The position numbers were made by a program, and so were the translations under genes. A stretch of 64,000 bases of DNA from Prolixibacter bellariivorans ATCC BAA-1284 (GTDB taxonomy: Bacteria > Bacteroidota > Bacteroidia > Bacteroidales > Prolixibacteraceae), in NCBI RefSeq assembly GCF_000621705.1, contig NZ_JHXO01000010.1, forward strand, positions 303,309-367,308, read 5' to 3'. Positions within the stretch are counted from its first letter, which is position 1. Every line of letters begins with the position of its first letter. This document shows positions 17,574 to 26,242 of the stretch, one piece after another. The notes under the pieces were generated by a model that was not told where the DNA came from, did not search any database, and saw only the letters and a program-made list of their open reading frames with translations.

Positions 17574-18542
17574 TTATTTCTGAAACGGATGATTTGTCAA
17601 TTTTTTGGCGGCAAACGGATGGTAATCACCTTTCAGTCCAATGGGTGTTTGCTCCCTGATTTGGTGCACCGTTTCGATAGCCCGACGGGCATCGGTAATG
17701 GTATATCCGTTACCCTTCAAAATTTCCTCGTAACTGCGCGTGTGCAAATCGGTAAAGCCGGCGCTAAATTCCAGCTCTTCTCCCTCGATGGTAATCGAAC
17801 GGTAGGTACGCTGTTCCTTCGCTTTAATGGCATCAGGCAGCGTTTCTTCGTTGATGCTGAGAAACCATCTTACACGTGCCCGCTCCAGTTGCAGAAAGCC
17901 GGCAGCACGATCATGCGTGTGAATGTGAACCGTATTTTGCTGAATGTCACCAAAAATCCAGGCCAGCATGTCAAAAAAGTGCACACCAATGTTGGTCGCG
18001 ATTCCGCCTGACTTGGTCACATCACCTTTCCAGGAAGTGTAGTACCAGTATCCACGTGAAGTGATATAGGTAAGGTCGATGTCAAATATTTTATCCTTCG
18101 GCGCTTCTTCCACCCGTTTCTTCAAATCAATAATGGTTTGGTGCAAACGCAACTGAAGGATGGTGTTAATTTTCTTTCCGGTTTCTTCCGACAACCGTTC
18201 CAATGCATCGATGTTCCAGGGATTCAATACCAGCGGTTTTTCGCAAATGGCATCGGCACCACGGCGCAAAGCAACACGAATATGCGCATCGTGCAGATAG
18301 TTAGGCGAAGCAATACTGATGTAATCCAGTGGCACCTTTTCATCGTATTTCAATTTCTCGAGGTACCGGTCGAAACGCTCGAACTCCACAAAAAACCGCG
18401 CGGACGGAAAATAACTGTCCATTATTCCCACACCGTCATACGGGTCGTAGGCAGCCAGCAAATGATTGCCGGTATCCTTAATCGCTTTCATATGTCGTGG
18501 AGCGATGTAACCTGCTGCTCCTATCAATGCAAAATTCTTCAT
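17574..18542 (-). CDS. wbpB: UDP-GlcNAcA 3-dehydrogenase (WbpB/WlbA type)
   Basis: A 322-residue Gfo/Idh/MocA oxidoreductase. The Rossmann motif is ALIGAAGYIAPRHMKAI (residues 4-20), and the catalytic segment is EKPLVLNPWNID (Lys of EKP). The sequence follows the WbpB/WlbA type, which oxidises C3 of UDP-N-acetyl-glucosaminuronic acid with NAD recycled by 2-oxoglutarate. It lies 1 bp after the wbpD-like gene and next to wbpE- and wbpI-like genes, which fixes the substrate better than sequence alone. Product: the 3-keto sugar used by the aminotransferase. Confidence 0.9.
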   Translation of the reverse strand: MKNFALIGAAGYIAPRHMKAIKDTGNHLLAAYDPYDGVGIMDSYFPSARFFVEFERFDRYLEKLKYDEKVPLDYISIASPNYLHDAHIRVALRRGADAICEKPLVLNPWNIDALERLSEETGKKINTILQLRLHQTIIDLKKRVEEAPKDKIFDIDLTYITSRGYWYYTSWKGDVTKSGGIATNIGVHFFDMLAWIFGDIQQNTVHIHTHDRAAGFLQLERARVRWFLSINEETLPDAIKAKEQRTYRSITIEGEELEFSAGFTDLHTRSYEEILKGNGYTITDARRAIETVHQIREQTPIGLKGDYHPFAAKKLTNHPFQK

Positions 18543-18543
18543 C

Positions 18544-19116
18544 TCAAATTCGTTTTAACTGGTTTTCTTCCAGTTTGTATTTCTGATGGCTTTCCGGACA
18601 AACTGCCTCTCCTGTTTCGGAGAATTCCAGACGATGCCCGTACTCACTCACCCAACCGATTTGTCGCCCCGGATTGCCAACAATTAGCGCGTACGCCGGG
18701 ACATCTTTCGTCACCACGGAACCCGCTCCAATGAGCGCAAACTCTCCGATTTCGATACCGCAAATGATCGTTGCATTCGCACCGATGGAAGCGCCTTTCC
18801 GCACCAGCGTTTGCCGAAATTCTTCCTTGCGGTTGATGAAACTACGCGGGTTGATGACATTGGTAAAAACCATGGAAGGCCCAAGAAAAACATCGTCCTC
18901 ACAGATGACGCCGGTGTACACCGATACGTTGTTCTGCACCTTCACATTATTGCCCAGTACCACCTTGGGTGAAATGACGACATTCTGCCCAAGATTACAC
19001 TTCTCGCCCAGCTTTGAGTTCGACATCACATGACTGAAATGCCAGATTTTTGTCCCCTCACCAATGACACAGTTCTCATCGATAACGGCAGTGGAGTGTG
19101 CAAAATAGTCGGCCAT
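18544..19116 (-). CDS. wbpD: UDP-sugar 3-N-acetyltransferase (WbpD/WlbB type)
   Basis: A 190-residue left-handed beta-helix acetyltransferase. Hexapeptide turns are visible throughout ([70 protein letters not shown]). It should acetylate the 3-amino group of UDP-GlcNAc3NA using acetyl-CoA. The catalytic His/Asn region is in the family position (WHFSHVMSN). One base separates it from each neighbour in the wbpE-wbpD-wbpB run, so the three are one operon unit. Confidence 0.92.
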   Translation of the reverse strand: MADYFAHSTAVIDENCVIGEGTKIWHFSHVMSNSKLGEKCNLGQNVVISPKVVLGNNVKVQNNVSVYTGVICEDDVFLGPSMVFTNVINPRSFINRKEEFRQTLVRKGASIGANATIICGIEIGEFALIGAGSVVTKDVPAYALIVGNPGRQIGWVSEYGHRLEFSETGEAVCPESHQKYKLEENQLKRI

Positions 19117-19117
19117 A

Positions 19118-20248
19118 TTATTGTATGATTTCTTTCAACTTCGAAACAATCTGCTCTTGTTCTTCGCGCTGTAACTCTGTATGGATCGGTAGCGCCAATA
19201 CCTCGCTACAAAGTTTTTCCGCTACCGGGAAATCTCCTTCGCGATAGCCCAGATAAGCAAATGCTTGCTGCAAATGCAACGGCGACGGATAATAAACCAT
19301 CGAAGGAATACCAGCTGTCTTCAACGCATCCTTCACTTCATCACGCGGTTTTCCGGTTACCCGAATAACGTACTGATGAAAAACGTGGGTCGAGAAACCA
19401 CTACGAGAAGGAATCTCGATTCCTTTCATGTTACCGAGCAGCTCATCGTATACTGCTGCGGCCTCCTGTCTAAAAAGGTTCCACTCGTCCAATCGTTTCA
19501 GCTTAACGCGAAGAATGGCTGCCTGCATGGTATCGAGGCGCGAATTCAATCCGATTCTTTCAAAGGTATATTTTTTTGCCTGTCCGTGACTCGCAATCAT
19601 CCGGGAAACCGTTGCCAACTCGTCGTTATTGGTAAACATGGCGCCACCATCGCCGTAACCCCCGAGCGTTTTGGTCGGGAAAAATGATGTGGTTCCAATA
19701 TCGCCCATGATGCCGGCTTTGTGTTGCGTCCCGTCCGGGAACGTATAAACTGCTCCCAATGCCTGGGCGTTGTCTTCAATTACTTTTACCTGATGTTTCC
19801 GCGCCAGCGAAAGAATCGGTTCCATGTCGACCGATTGCCCGAACAGATGCACTACAACAATTGCTTTGGTTTTTGATGTGATAACCTTTTCTAACTGGTC
19901 CACATCAATATTGTACGTATCGGGATGTACATCGACGAAAACCGGCTTTAGCCCCATCAAAGCAGCTGCTTCGGCGGAAGCCACATAATTGAACGCCGGC
20001 ATAATCACTTCATCACCCGGTTCCAAACCGAGTGCCATGTAGGCTATCTGCAATGCTTCAGTGCCATTAGCACAGGGAATTACACATTTGCTACCCAGAT
20101 ATTCTGCTAATTCACCAGCAAATTCCTTAACCGGTTGCCCATTGATAAAAGCGGAGGAATCGATTACTTCCTGAATTGCCTGATCGATTTCGGGCTTCAT
20201 TTTTAGATATTGCCCATGCAAATCGACCATCTGTATTGATTTGCCCAT
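19118..20248 (-). CDS. wbpE: PLP-dependent sugar 3-aminotransferase (WbpE/WlbC)
   Basis: A 376-residue DegT/DnrJ/EryC1/StrS aminotransferase. The PLP lysine is K193 in [15 protein letters not shown]; other family marks are [44 protein letters not shown] and the C-terminal [13 protein letters not shown]. In this setting it converts the 3-keto group of UDP-3-keto-GlcNAcA to an amine, probably from glutamate. Tightly packed with wbpD and wbpB downstream. Confidence 0.93.
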   Translation of the reverse strand: MGKSIQMVDLHGQYLKMKPEIDQAIQEVIDSSAFINGQPVKEFAGELAEYLGSKCVIPCANGTEALQIAYMALGLEPGDEVIMPAFNYVASAEAAALMGLKPVFVDVHPDTYNIDVDQLEKVITSKTKAIVVVHLFGQSVDMEPILSLARKHQVKVIEDNAQALGAVYTFPDGTQHKAGIMGDIGTTSFFPTKTLGGYGDGGAMFTNNDELATVSRMIASHGQAKKYTFERIGLNSRLDTMQAAILRVKLKRLDEWNLFRQEAAAVYDELLGNMKGIEIPSRSGFSTHVFHQYVIRVTGKPRDEVKDALKTAGIPSMVYYPSPLHLQQAFAYLGYREGDFPVAEKLCSEVLALPIHTELQREEQEQIVSKLKEIIQ

Positions 20249-20292
20249 TTTACTTATTGACTTTCGAAGTTGAGCCCTATTAAAGGGGTACT

Positions 20293-21369
20293 TTACAAAG
20301 TTGCTAAAAAGTCGGCAATTACTTTCGATGCTTCGCCATCTCCGTAAAGATTGACCGAAAAATCAGATTGTTTTGCCGACATGGTCCGGTATGCTTCCAA
20401 AATGCGATTGCCATCACTTCCGGCCAGCCTGTTAAAACCTCCTTCCACCAACTCTGTCCATTCGGTTTCTTCCCGCAAGGTAACACAGTGCTTTGCAAAG
20501 AAAAAGGCTTCCTTCTGCAAGCCGCCACTGTCCGTAAATACCAATTGGCAGTTTTTCAGCAACTGCAACATATCGAAATAGCCTACCGGGTCGATGACGT
20601 GAAAGGCTGGTTCAATGCCCAGGTTTTTGATGATTTGTCTCGTGCGGGGGTGCAAAGGCATCACCACCGCTTTGTCGCGATGAATCTCATTAAGACTGTC
20701 AAAAATCGCCCGAATTCGTTCCGGATTGTCAGTATTTTCCTGCCGGTGAACGGTTGCCAGCACAAAAGGCTTTTCTTCCAAATCCAGTTTTTTCAAAATG
20801 GTAGAACGGTCATCCGATTTTGCTGCATAAAAAAGCGCGGCATCCTGCATCACATCGCCATTCTTCACTATTTGGCAATCGAAGTTATCAAAACCTTCTT
20901 TCTTCAGGTTTGCTACTGCGACATTGGTAGGACAAAACAGTACCGATGAAATCCGGTCGGTGAGAATCCGGTTAATTTCTTCGGGCATCTGGTTGTTGAA
21001 TGAGCGAAGGCCTGCCTCAACATGTGCCAACGGTATATTCAGTTTCGTTGCAGTCAAAGCACCGGCCAGTGTTGAATTGGTATCACCGAAAACCAGAACC
21101 ATATCGGGCTTTTCTTTCAAAAGCACATCTTCAATCGATTCCATCATGCGCCCGGTCATGGCTCCATGGCTTAATCCCTGAATTTCCAGGTTGTAGTCGG
21201 GGTACGGAATTTCCATCTCCTCGAAGAAAACCTCTGACATATTTTTATCGAAATGTTGTCCGGTATGAACGATGACTTCGTCGAAGCCTTTTGCCTTTAA
21301 CGTACGGCTCACCATAGCAGCCTTAATAAACTGCGGACGGGCGCCAACGATGGTAACGATTTTCTTCAT
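20293..21369 (-). CDS. wbpI: UDP-N-acetylglucosamine-type 2-epimerase (WbpI-like)
   Basis: A 358-residue non-hydrolysing 2-epimerase with a GT-B-like fold. Family marks: TIVGARPQFIKAAMVS at the N-terminus, SHGAMTGRMMESIE, VFGDTNSTLAGALTA, AHVEAGLRSFNNQMPEEINR and FTDSGGLQKEAFFF. The cluster with wbpB, wbpD and wbpE makes the WbpI activity most likely: epimerisation of UDP-GlcNAc3NAcA to the manno form. A WecB-type activity on UDP-GlcNAc is the alternative. It overlaps the upstream GT4 gene by 4 bp. Confidence 0.88.
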   Translation of the reverse strand: MKKIVTIVGARPQFIKAAMVSRTLKAKGFDEVIVHTGQHFDKNMSEVFFEEMEIPYPDYNLEIQGLSHGAMTGRMMESIEDVLLKEKPDMVLVFGDTNSTLAGALTATKLNIPLAHVEAGLRSFNNQMPEEINRILTDRISSVLFCPTNVAVANLKKEGFDNFDCQIVKNGDVMQDAALFYAAKSDDRSTILKKLDLEEKPFVLATVHRQENTDNPERIRAIFDSLNEIHRDKAVVMPLHPRTRQIIKNLGIEPAFHVIDPVGYFDMLQLLKNCQLVFTDSGGLQKEAFFFAKHCVTLREETEWTELVEGGFNRLAGSDGNRILEAYRTMSAKQSDFSVNLYGDGEASKVIADFLATL

Positions 21370-22667
21370 GAGGTTATTTTGTTGAGATGTTCTGCTAATA
21401 TGGAAGTCAAATTTTTGCGGGAATACTGATGAATGCCTTCGGAATTGACCGAAAGGTTTCCTTCCCGGAAACGGTTGAAAAACTCCAGAATATTTTTCTT
21501 CAGGCCTTCTTCATCGGTGAAATCCGAAATTAAACCCGCCTGAACGTCATTCAAAATATTGGCAACATCGCCATCTGTAGGGCCAATGGTCAGCACTGGC
21601 CTGCAGGCTGCCATGTACTCAAAAATTTTCCCGGTAAGGATACCTTTGGCATTTGGCGTTTGATTGATAGCCAGCAGCAGAACCTGCGCCTGCTGCAGAA
21701 TTTTCATCACCTCATCATGGGGAACATACTCGACCAACTTCAGATAAGGTTCCAACTGATGACTCCTAATATCCTCGAGTACAGAAATATCCACCTTGCC
21801 AACTAGTTTAATTTGCAGTGAATCGGCCAGCTCCGGCGTAGCAGTGACCAGTTCCTGCAAGACTTTCCACAATATACGCGGATTTCGATTAGGTGGTAAT
21901 GAACCTGCATGAACAATGCTGAACTTTTTGTCGGACTCAGGAGTTTCTTCACCCACATCGGCATCATCGAACCCGTTGGTGATGACCTGAATATTTTTTC
22001 CGCCCAACTCCTCAAATTCGGTTTTCATTTGCCGGCTTACCACGACCATTTTATCGCACGAAGTGATGACTTTTCGTTCCAGGTTCCGGTGTTTTGCGTC
22101 GGCTAAAGGGGTCAGATTCAGGTCCGGATAGAAATCAATATTCGTCCACGGATCACGGAAATCGGCCAACCACGGAATATCCAGCTTCTTTTTCAGCGCC
22201 AGCGCAATGAGATGCATGCTGTGCGGTGGGCCGGTGGAAACAATGGCGTCCACCGGATGCTCTTCCAGGTATTTTTTGAGGAAACGAATGGAAGGGCGTA
22301 TCCAAAACCGACGGGAATCAGGAATAAAAAAATTGCCGCGAATCCATACGGAGAGTTTCTCCTTGAATCCCGGCGCTTTATTTTCGGAAAGGAAAGCGGC
22401 ATTTACTCGCTCCCCCTTTTTCTGACCGATAAATTTCTTGTAAAAGGAATAAGGCTCAAGGATGGGCTGTTTAATCACCTCCAGGCCAGGCCTCACATCT
22501 TCCAGTAAACTGGGATCATCGACCGGAACTTCGGGATTTTCCGGTGTATAAATCACCGGCTCCCAATCAAAGTCGGGAAGGTATTTCGAGAATTTGAGCC
22601 ACCGCTGAACTCCGGCCCCTCCGCTGGGCGGCCAGTAATATGTAATGATTAAAACCCGTTTTTTCAT
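21366..22667 (-). CDS. Glycosyltransferase family 4 protein
   Basis: A 433-residue GT-B glycosyltransferase. The N-terminal ITYYWPPSGGAGVQRWLKFSKYL and STGPPHSMHLIALALKKKLDIPWLADFRDPW are typical of family 4 enzymes of Bacteroidota polysaccharide loci; the donor domain (about 245-420) has FSIVHAGSLPPNRNP and KGILTGKIFEYMAACRPVL with the conserved Glu. Given its position it may transfer the diacetamido-mannuronic acid made by the surrounding enzymes, but this is inference. ATGA-type overlap with the epimerase gene. Confidence 0.9.
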   Translation of the reverse strand: MKKRVLIITYYWPPSGGAGVQRWLKFSKYLPDFDWEPVIYTPENPEVPVDDPSLLEDVRPGLEVIKQPILEPYSFYKKFIGQKKGERVNAAFLSENKAPGFKEKLSVWIRGNFFIPDSRRFWIRPSIRFLKKYLEEHPVDAIVSTGPPHSMHLIALALKKKLDIPWLADFRDPWTNIDFYPDLNLTPLADAKHRNLERKVITSCDKMVVVSRQMKTEFEELGGKNIQVITNGFDDADVGEETPESDKKFSIVHAGSLPPNRNPRILWKVLQELVTATPELADSLQIKLVGKVDISVLEDIRSHQLEPYLKLVEYVPHDEVMKILQQAQVLLLAINQTPNAKGILTGKIFEYMAACRPVLTIGPTDGDVANILNDVQAGLISDFTDEEGLKKNILEFFNRFREGNLSVNSEGIHQYSRKNLTSILAEHLNKITS

Positions 22668-22733
22668 TCCAAATTCCTGATCAACTTCCGAAACGAAGGG
22701 GGAACGGTTTCAGAATTTCGTTAAGGCCTAAAA

Positions 22734-24026
22734 TTAAAGGCTCCAGTATTTAAATCCGGTTATCTTCCGGCGATAAATTCCCCGAATATCGATAAAGACA
22801 GGTCTCTCTGACGCCAGGGCATCAAAATATTCCTGACTTAAATTAATGTAATCCCTGTGCGATACAGCCAAAATGATTGCCTGGTATTTTCCCTGCGGTA
22901 TCTTGGTCAACTGAATATTACACTCCTCTTCAAGCCTTTCCGGTTCTACCAATGGATCCATCACATCTACTTCCACACCAAAATCCTTGAGGTGACGAAC
23001 CACTTCGGCGACCTTCGAATTCCGGAAGTCACTCACATCTTCTTTAAAGGTAATTCCGAAAACCAAAGCTCTAGCTCCCTGAACCTCATGGCCCGACTGA
23101 ATCAGCATTTTTACCGTATTCAGAGCCACGTATGAACTCATCGAATCGTTGATGATACGGCCACTGTCCATCATCATCGGATGAAAACCGAGCGAACGTG
23201 CCTTGTGTGTCAGGTAATACGGATCAACACCAATACAATGGCCACCAACCAAACCGGGGTAAAACTTCAGGAAGTTCCATTTGGTACCGGCTGCTTCCAG
23301 CACATCATAGGTATTAACGTTCATCAAATCCATGATTTTCGATAACTCGTTCACCAACCCGATGTTGATGTCGCGCTGTGTATTTTCGAAAACCTTGGCG
23401 GCTTCGGCCACCTTTATTTGTGGTGCCCGGTGCACTCCCGGACGGACAACCATTTCGTATACTTTGGCGATCTCATCGAGTGATTGTTCATTATTTCCGG
23501 AGACAATCTTGATGGTCTCTTCAACCGTATGAACCTTGTCACCCGGATTGATACGCTCCGGCGAATAACCGTATGAAAAATCGATATCAGCTTTCAAACC
23601 TGATCCCTTTTCCAAAATGGGAAGACAAATTTCTTCCGTTGTACCAGGATAAACAGTCGATTCGTACACGACATAATCGCCTTTTTTCAAGGCCGATGCC
23701 ACTGTGTTTGTCGCACTTTTCAGTGGGCCTAAGTCCGGAATTTTGAAATTATCGACCGGAGTCGGTACTGTGACAACGAAAAAAGAAGCATTTGTCAGTA
23801 CTGACTTATCGCTTGTGAATTGGATATCACAACCATCGAACGCTTCACTTTCCAGTTCTCCCGAAGGATCAATATTATTGTTCAGCAGTTTTAAACGCTG
23901 CTCGTCAATATCAAAGCCAATTACCTTAATTTTTCTGGCGAAAGCCAGAGCCAAAGGCAAACCAACATATCCAAGGCCGATGACCGCCAATGCGGTCTCT
24001 TTTTCTTCTAATCCTGAAGCTACCAT
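22734..24026 (-). CDS. UDP-N-acetylhexosamine 6-dehydrogenase
   Basis: A 430-residue NAD-dependent nucleotide-sugar dehydrogenase. N-terminal Rossmann fold ALAVIGLGYVGLPLALAFA, YESTVYPGTTEEICLPIL, the central helix with KVFENTQRDINIGLVNE, and the catalytic Cys in PGLVGGHCIGVDPYYLTHKA. The sequence is closest in style to TviB/WbpO enzymes (UDP-GlcNAc or UDP-GalNAc to the uronic acid); in this cluster it should perform the WbpA step, UDP-GlcNAc to UDP-GlcNAcA. It is the first gene of the minus-strand polysaccharide operon. The reading could begin a few codons later (EKETALAVIG), but no closer ATG exists. Confidence 0.93.
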   Translation of the reverse strand: MVASGLEEKETALAVIGLGYVGLPLALAFARKIKVIGFDIDEQRLKLLNNNIDPSGELESEAFDGCDIQFTSDKSVLTNASFFVVTVPTPVDNFKIPDLGPLKSATNTVASALKKGDYVVYESTVYPGTTEEICLPILEKGSGLKADIDFSYGYSPERINPGDKVHTVEETIKIVSGNNEQSLDEIAKVYEMVVRPGVHRAPQIKVAEAAKVFENTQRDINIGLVNELSKIMDLMNVNTYDVLEAAGTKWNFLKFYPGLVGGHCIGVDPYYLTHKARSLGFHPMMMDSGRIINDSMSSYVALNTVKMLIQSGHEVQGARALVFGITFKEDVSDFRNSKVAEVVRHLKDFGVEVDVMDPLVEPERLEEECNIQLTKIPQGKYQAIILAVSHRDYINLSQEYFDALASERPVFIDIRGIYRRKITGFKYWSL

Positions 24027-24176
24027 ATGGCTTGATTTATAAGTTTCGATTTTCCTGCTTTAAAAAAATATGTACTAAAGCAATTAGCTGAGCAGTTTTC
24101 TATCTGTATATAAACGAATTAATACCTGAATTCGTACTTCCTCAACCATGAAAATAATCCTTATCAACAAATGAAG

Positions 24177-24235
24177 AATCCTTCAAAAGGATCCGGGCAA
24201 AATTATTGCGCCCAAATGTCTCCTTTTGAAGGATT
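24177..24235. repeat. 59-nt composite inverted repeat next to glyS
   Basis: A perfect 15-bp stem (AATCCTTCAAAAGGA at 24177-24191 with TCCTTTTGAAGGATT at 24221-24235) encloses a second stem (GGGCAA with TTGCGCCC, one bulge). It ends 10 nt beyond the glyS stop. It has no long U-tract on either strand, so it could be a terminator of uncertain strength, an mRNA 3'-end stabiliser, or a protein-binding site. Confidence 0.85.
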
Positions 24236-24244
24236 GCAGTTAAT

Positions 24245-25798
24245 TTATCCGAGCTTCTCGAAAAGGTTTTTATAACTAACCTGATCGTGAATGATGTTTC
24301 GTAATTCGCCAATCGCCACACGTTCCTGCTTCATGGTATCACGATAGCGAACAGTGACTGTATTGTCCTCGACTGTTTGGTGATCGACTGTGATGCAAAA
24401 TGGCGTTCCAATCGCATCCTGGCGACGATACCGTTTTCCGATAGAGTCCTTCTCGTCGTACTGGCAGTTGAATTCAAACTTCAGCGTATCGATGATAGCA
24501 CGGGCCTTTTCCGGCAGACCGTCTTTTTTCACCAGCGGCATTACGGTGAGCTTGATCGGAGCCAAAGCAGGCGGCAGCTTCATCACTACACGGGTATCTT
24601 TTTTGCCATTGGCACCTTCAATTTCCTCTTCACAATAAGCTGCGGAAACCACCTGCAGGAACATACGATCGACACCAATGGACGTTTCAATCACATAAGG
24701 AACGTATGATTCGTTAATTTCCGGATCGAAATACTGAATTTTTTTGCCGGAGAACTCCTGGTGCTGACTGAGGTCGAAATTGGTACGCGAATGGATTCCC
24801 TCCACTTCTTTAAAACCGAAGGGAAATTTATACTCAACATCAACGGCTGCATTGGCATAATGCGCCAGTTTTTCGTGTTCATGGAAGCGATAATTACTAT
24901 CATCGAAGCCCAGTGCTTTATGCCAGCTCATACGGGTAGCCTTCCACTTCTCGAACCACTCCATTTCGCTGCCGGGGCGCACAAAATATTGCATTTCCAT
25001 CTGCTCGAATTCGCGCATGCGAAAAATGAACTGACGAGCCACGATTTCGTTACGGAAGGCTTTACCAATCTGCGCAATTCCGAAAGGAATCTTCATGCGA
25101 CCGGTTTTCTGCACATTCAGGTAGTTCACAAAAATACCCTGCGCCGTTTCCGGACGAAGATAAACTTTGGATGCTCCATCGGCCGTCGAACCCATTTCGG
25201 TGGCAAACATCAGGTTGAACTGACGGACATCGGTCCAATTGCTGGTTCCCGAAATAGGACAAACAATTTTATAATCGATGATGATCTGCTTCAGGTCGAC
25301 CAAATCCATCTCATTCATGGATTTGGAAAAACGCTCGTGCAGCTCTTTCCACTTCTCCAGATTTGCCAATACACGCGGATTGGTTTCGCGGAATTTGGCC
25401 TCATCGAAACTGTCGCCAAATTTCTTCTTCGCCTTCTCAATCTCTTTATCGATTTTCGCTTCGTACTTGGCCAGTTGATCTTCAATCAGCACGTCGGCAC
25501 GGTAGCGTTTCTTTGAGTCTTTGTTGTCAATCAACGGGTCGTTGAACGCATCGACATGGCCGGAAGCTTTCCACGTTGTGGGATGCATGAAAATTGCTGA
25601 ATCGAGTCCCACCACATTTTCGTGAAGTAATACCATGGAATCCCACCAGTATTTTTTGATGTTGTTCTTCAATTCAACACCATACTGTCCGTAATCGTAA
25701 ACAGCCGCCAGGCCATCATAGATTTCACTCGACGGGAATACAAACCCGTATTCTTTACAGTGGGCGATTAGCTTCTTAAACAAATCTTCCTGAGCCAT
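24245..25798 (-). CDS. glyS: Glycyl-tRNA synthetase, single-chain type
   Basis: A 517-residue class II aminoacyl-tRNA synthetase of the dimeric eukaryote/archaea-like form (not the alpha2beta2 GlyQ/GlyS form). Motif 1 region YDYGQYGVELKNNIKKYWW, motif 2 around IGKAFRNEIVARQFIFRMREFEQMEMQYF, motif 3 near PYVIETSIGVDRMFL, and a C-terminal anticodon-binding domain (about 415-510) with DSIGKRYRRQDAIGTPFCITVD. Length is typical for the family. No T-box or other leader was seen upstream. The DUF4834 gene starts 77 bp upstream on the same strand. Confidence 0.97.
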   Translation of the reverse strand: MAQEDLFKKLIAHCKEYGFVFPSSEIYDGLAAVYDYGQYGVELKNNIKKYWWDSMVLLHENVVGLDSAIFMHPTTWKASGHVDAFNDPLIDNKDSKKRYRADVLIEDQLAKYEAKIDKEIEKAKKKFGDSFDEAKFRETNPRVLANLEKWKELHERFSKSMNEMDLVDLKQIIIDYKIVCPISGTSNWTDVRQFNLMFATEMGSTADGASKVYLRPETAQGIFVNYLNVQKTGRMKIPFGIAQIGKAFRNEIVARQFIFRMREFEQMEMQYFVRPGSEMEWFEKWKATRMSWHKALGFDDSNYRFHEHEKLAHYANAAVDVEYKFPFGFKEVEGIHSRTNFDLSQHQEFSGKKIQYFDPEINESYVPYVIETSIGVDRMFLQVVSAAYCEEEIEGANGKKDTRVVMKLPPALAPIKLTVMPLVKKDGLPEKARAIIDTLKFEFNCQYDEKDSIGKRYRRQDAIGTPFCITVDHQTVEDNTVTVRYRDTMKQERVAIGELRNIIHDQVSYKNLFEKLG

Positions 25799-25874
25799 AA
25801 TTATGATTTAAATTTTCAGTTTACTGCTTTGTCTGATGCTCTGGGGGAAATCGGCCGGATGAAAACCGGAAACC

Positions 25875-26153
25875 TTAATCTACCTCTTCGAAATCGATGT
25901 ATTCGCCATCGGAACGGTTATATTTCTTCTCTTGCCGTTCGGAATGTTCAATGGTTACTTCACCTTCTCTCCTCTCCTCTTTTCCGGGCCTACCCGACTT
26001 CTGCTTCATATCGTTATACAATTTTTGTGCTGCCTTGTCGACTACTTTCGGCGCCAGCCATCGCATCAAAAACCGAAAACCGTAGTAAACAGCCAGAATG
26101 ATGAATAGTGTTTTCAGGAAACCAACAAAATATAACAGTACAAATAGTTGCAT
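25875..26153 (-). CDS. DUF4834 family small membrane protein
   Basis: A 92-residue protein with one long hydrophobic N-terminal segment (about residues 2-30, LFVLLYFVGFLKTLFIILAVYYGFRFL) followed by a highly charged tail that ends in DGEYIDFEEVD. That layout, including the acidic EYIDFEE end, fits the Bacteroidota DUF4834 family of unknown function. It lies just upstream of glyS on the same strand. Confidence 0.8.
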   Translation of the reverse strand: MQLFVLLYFVGFLKTLFIILAVYYGFRFLMRWLAPKVVDKAAQKLYNDMKQKSGRPGKEERREGEVTIEHSERQEKKYNRSDGEYIDFEEVD

Positions 26154-26242
26154 ATAACTCCCTCATTAAAAAGCAAAGGTCAAAAATATAAATTATTTTC
26201 GACCTTTGCCTGTTGAAAGAATCAACTTATGTAGAGCTTCTG

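Noticed and set aside
25799..26100. Glycine riboswitch or T-box upstream of glyS.
   Set aside because: No matching structure or conserved words, and the region is mostly the DUF4834 gene.
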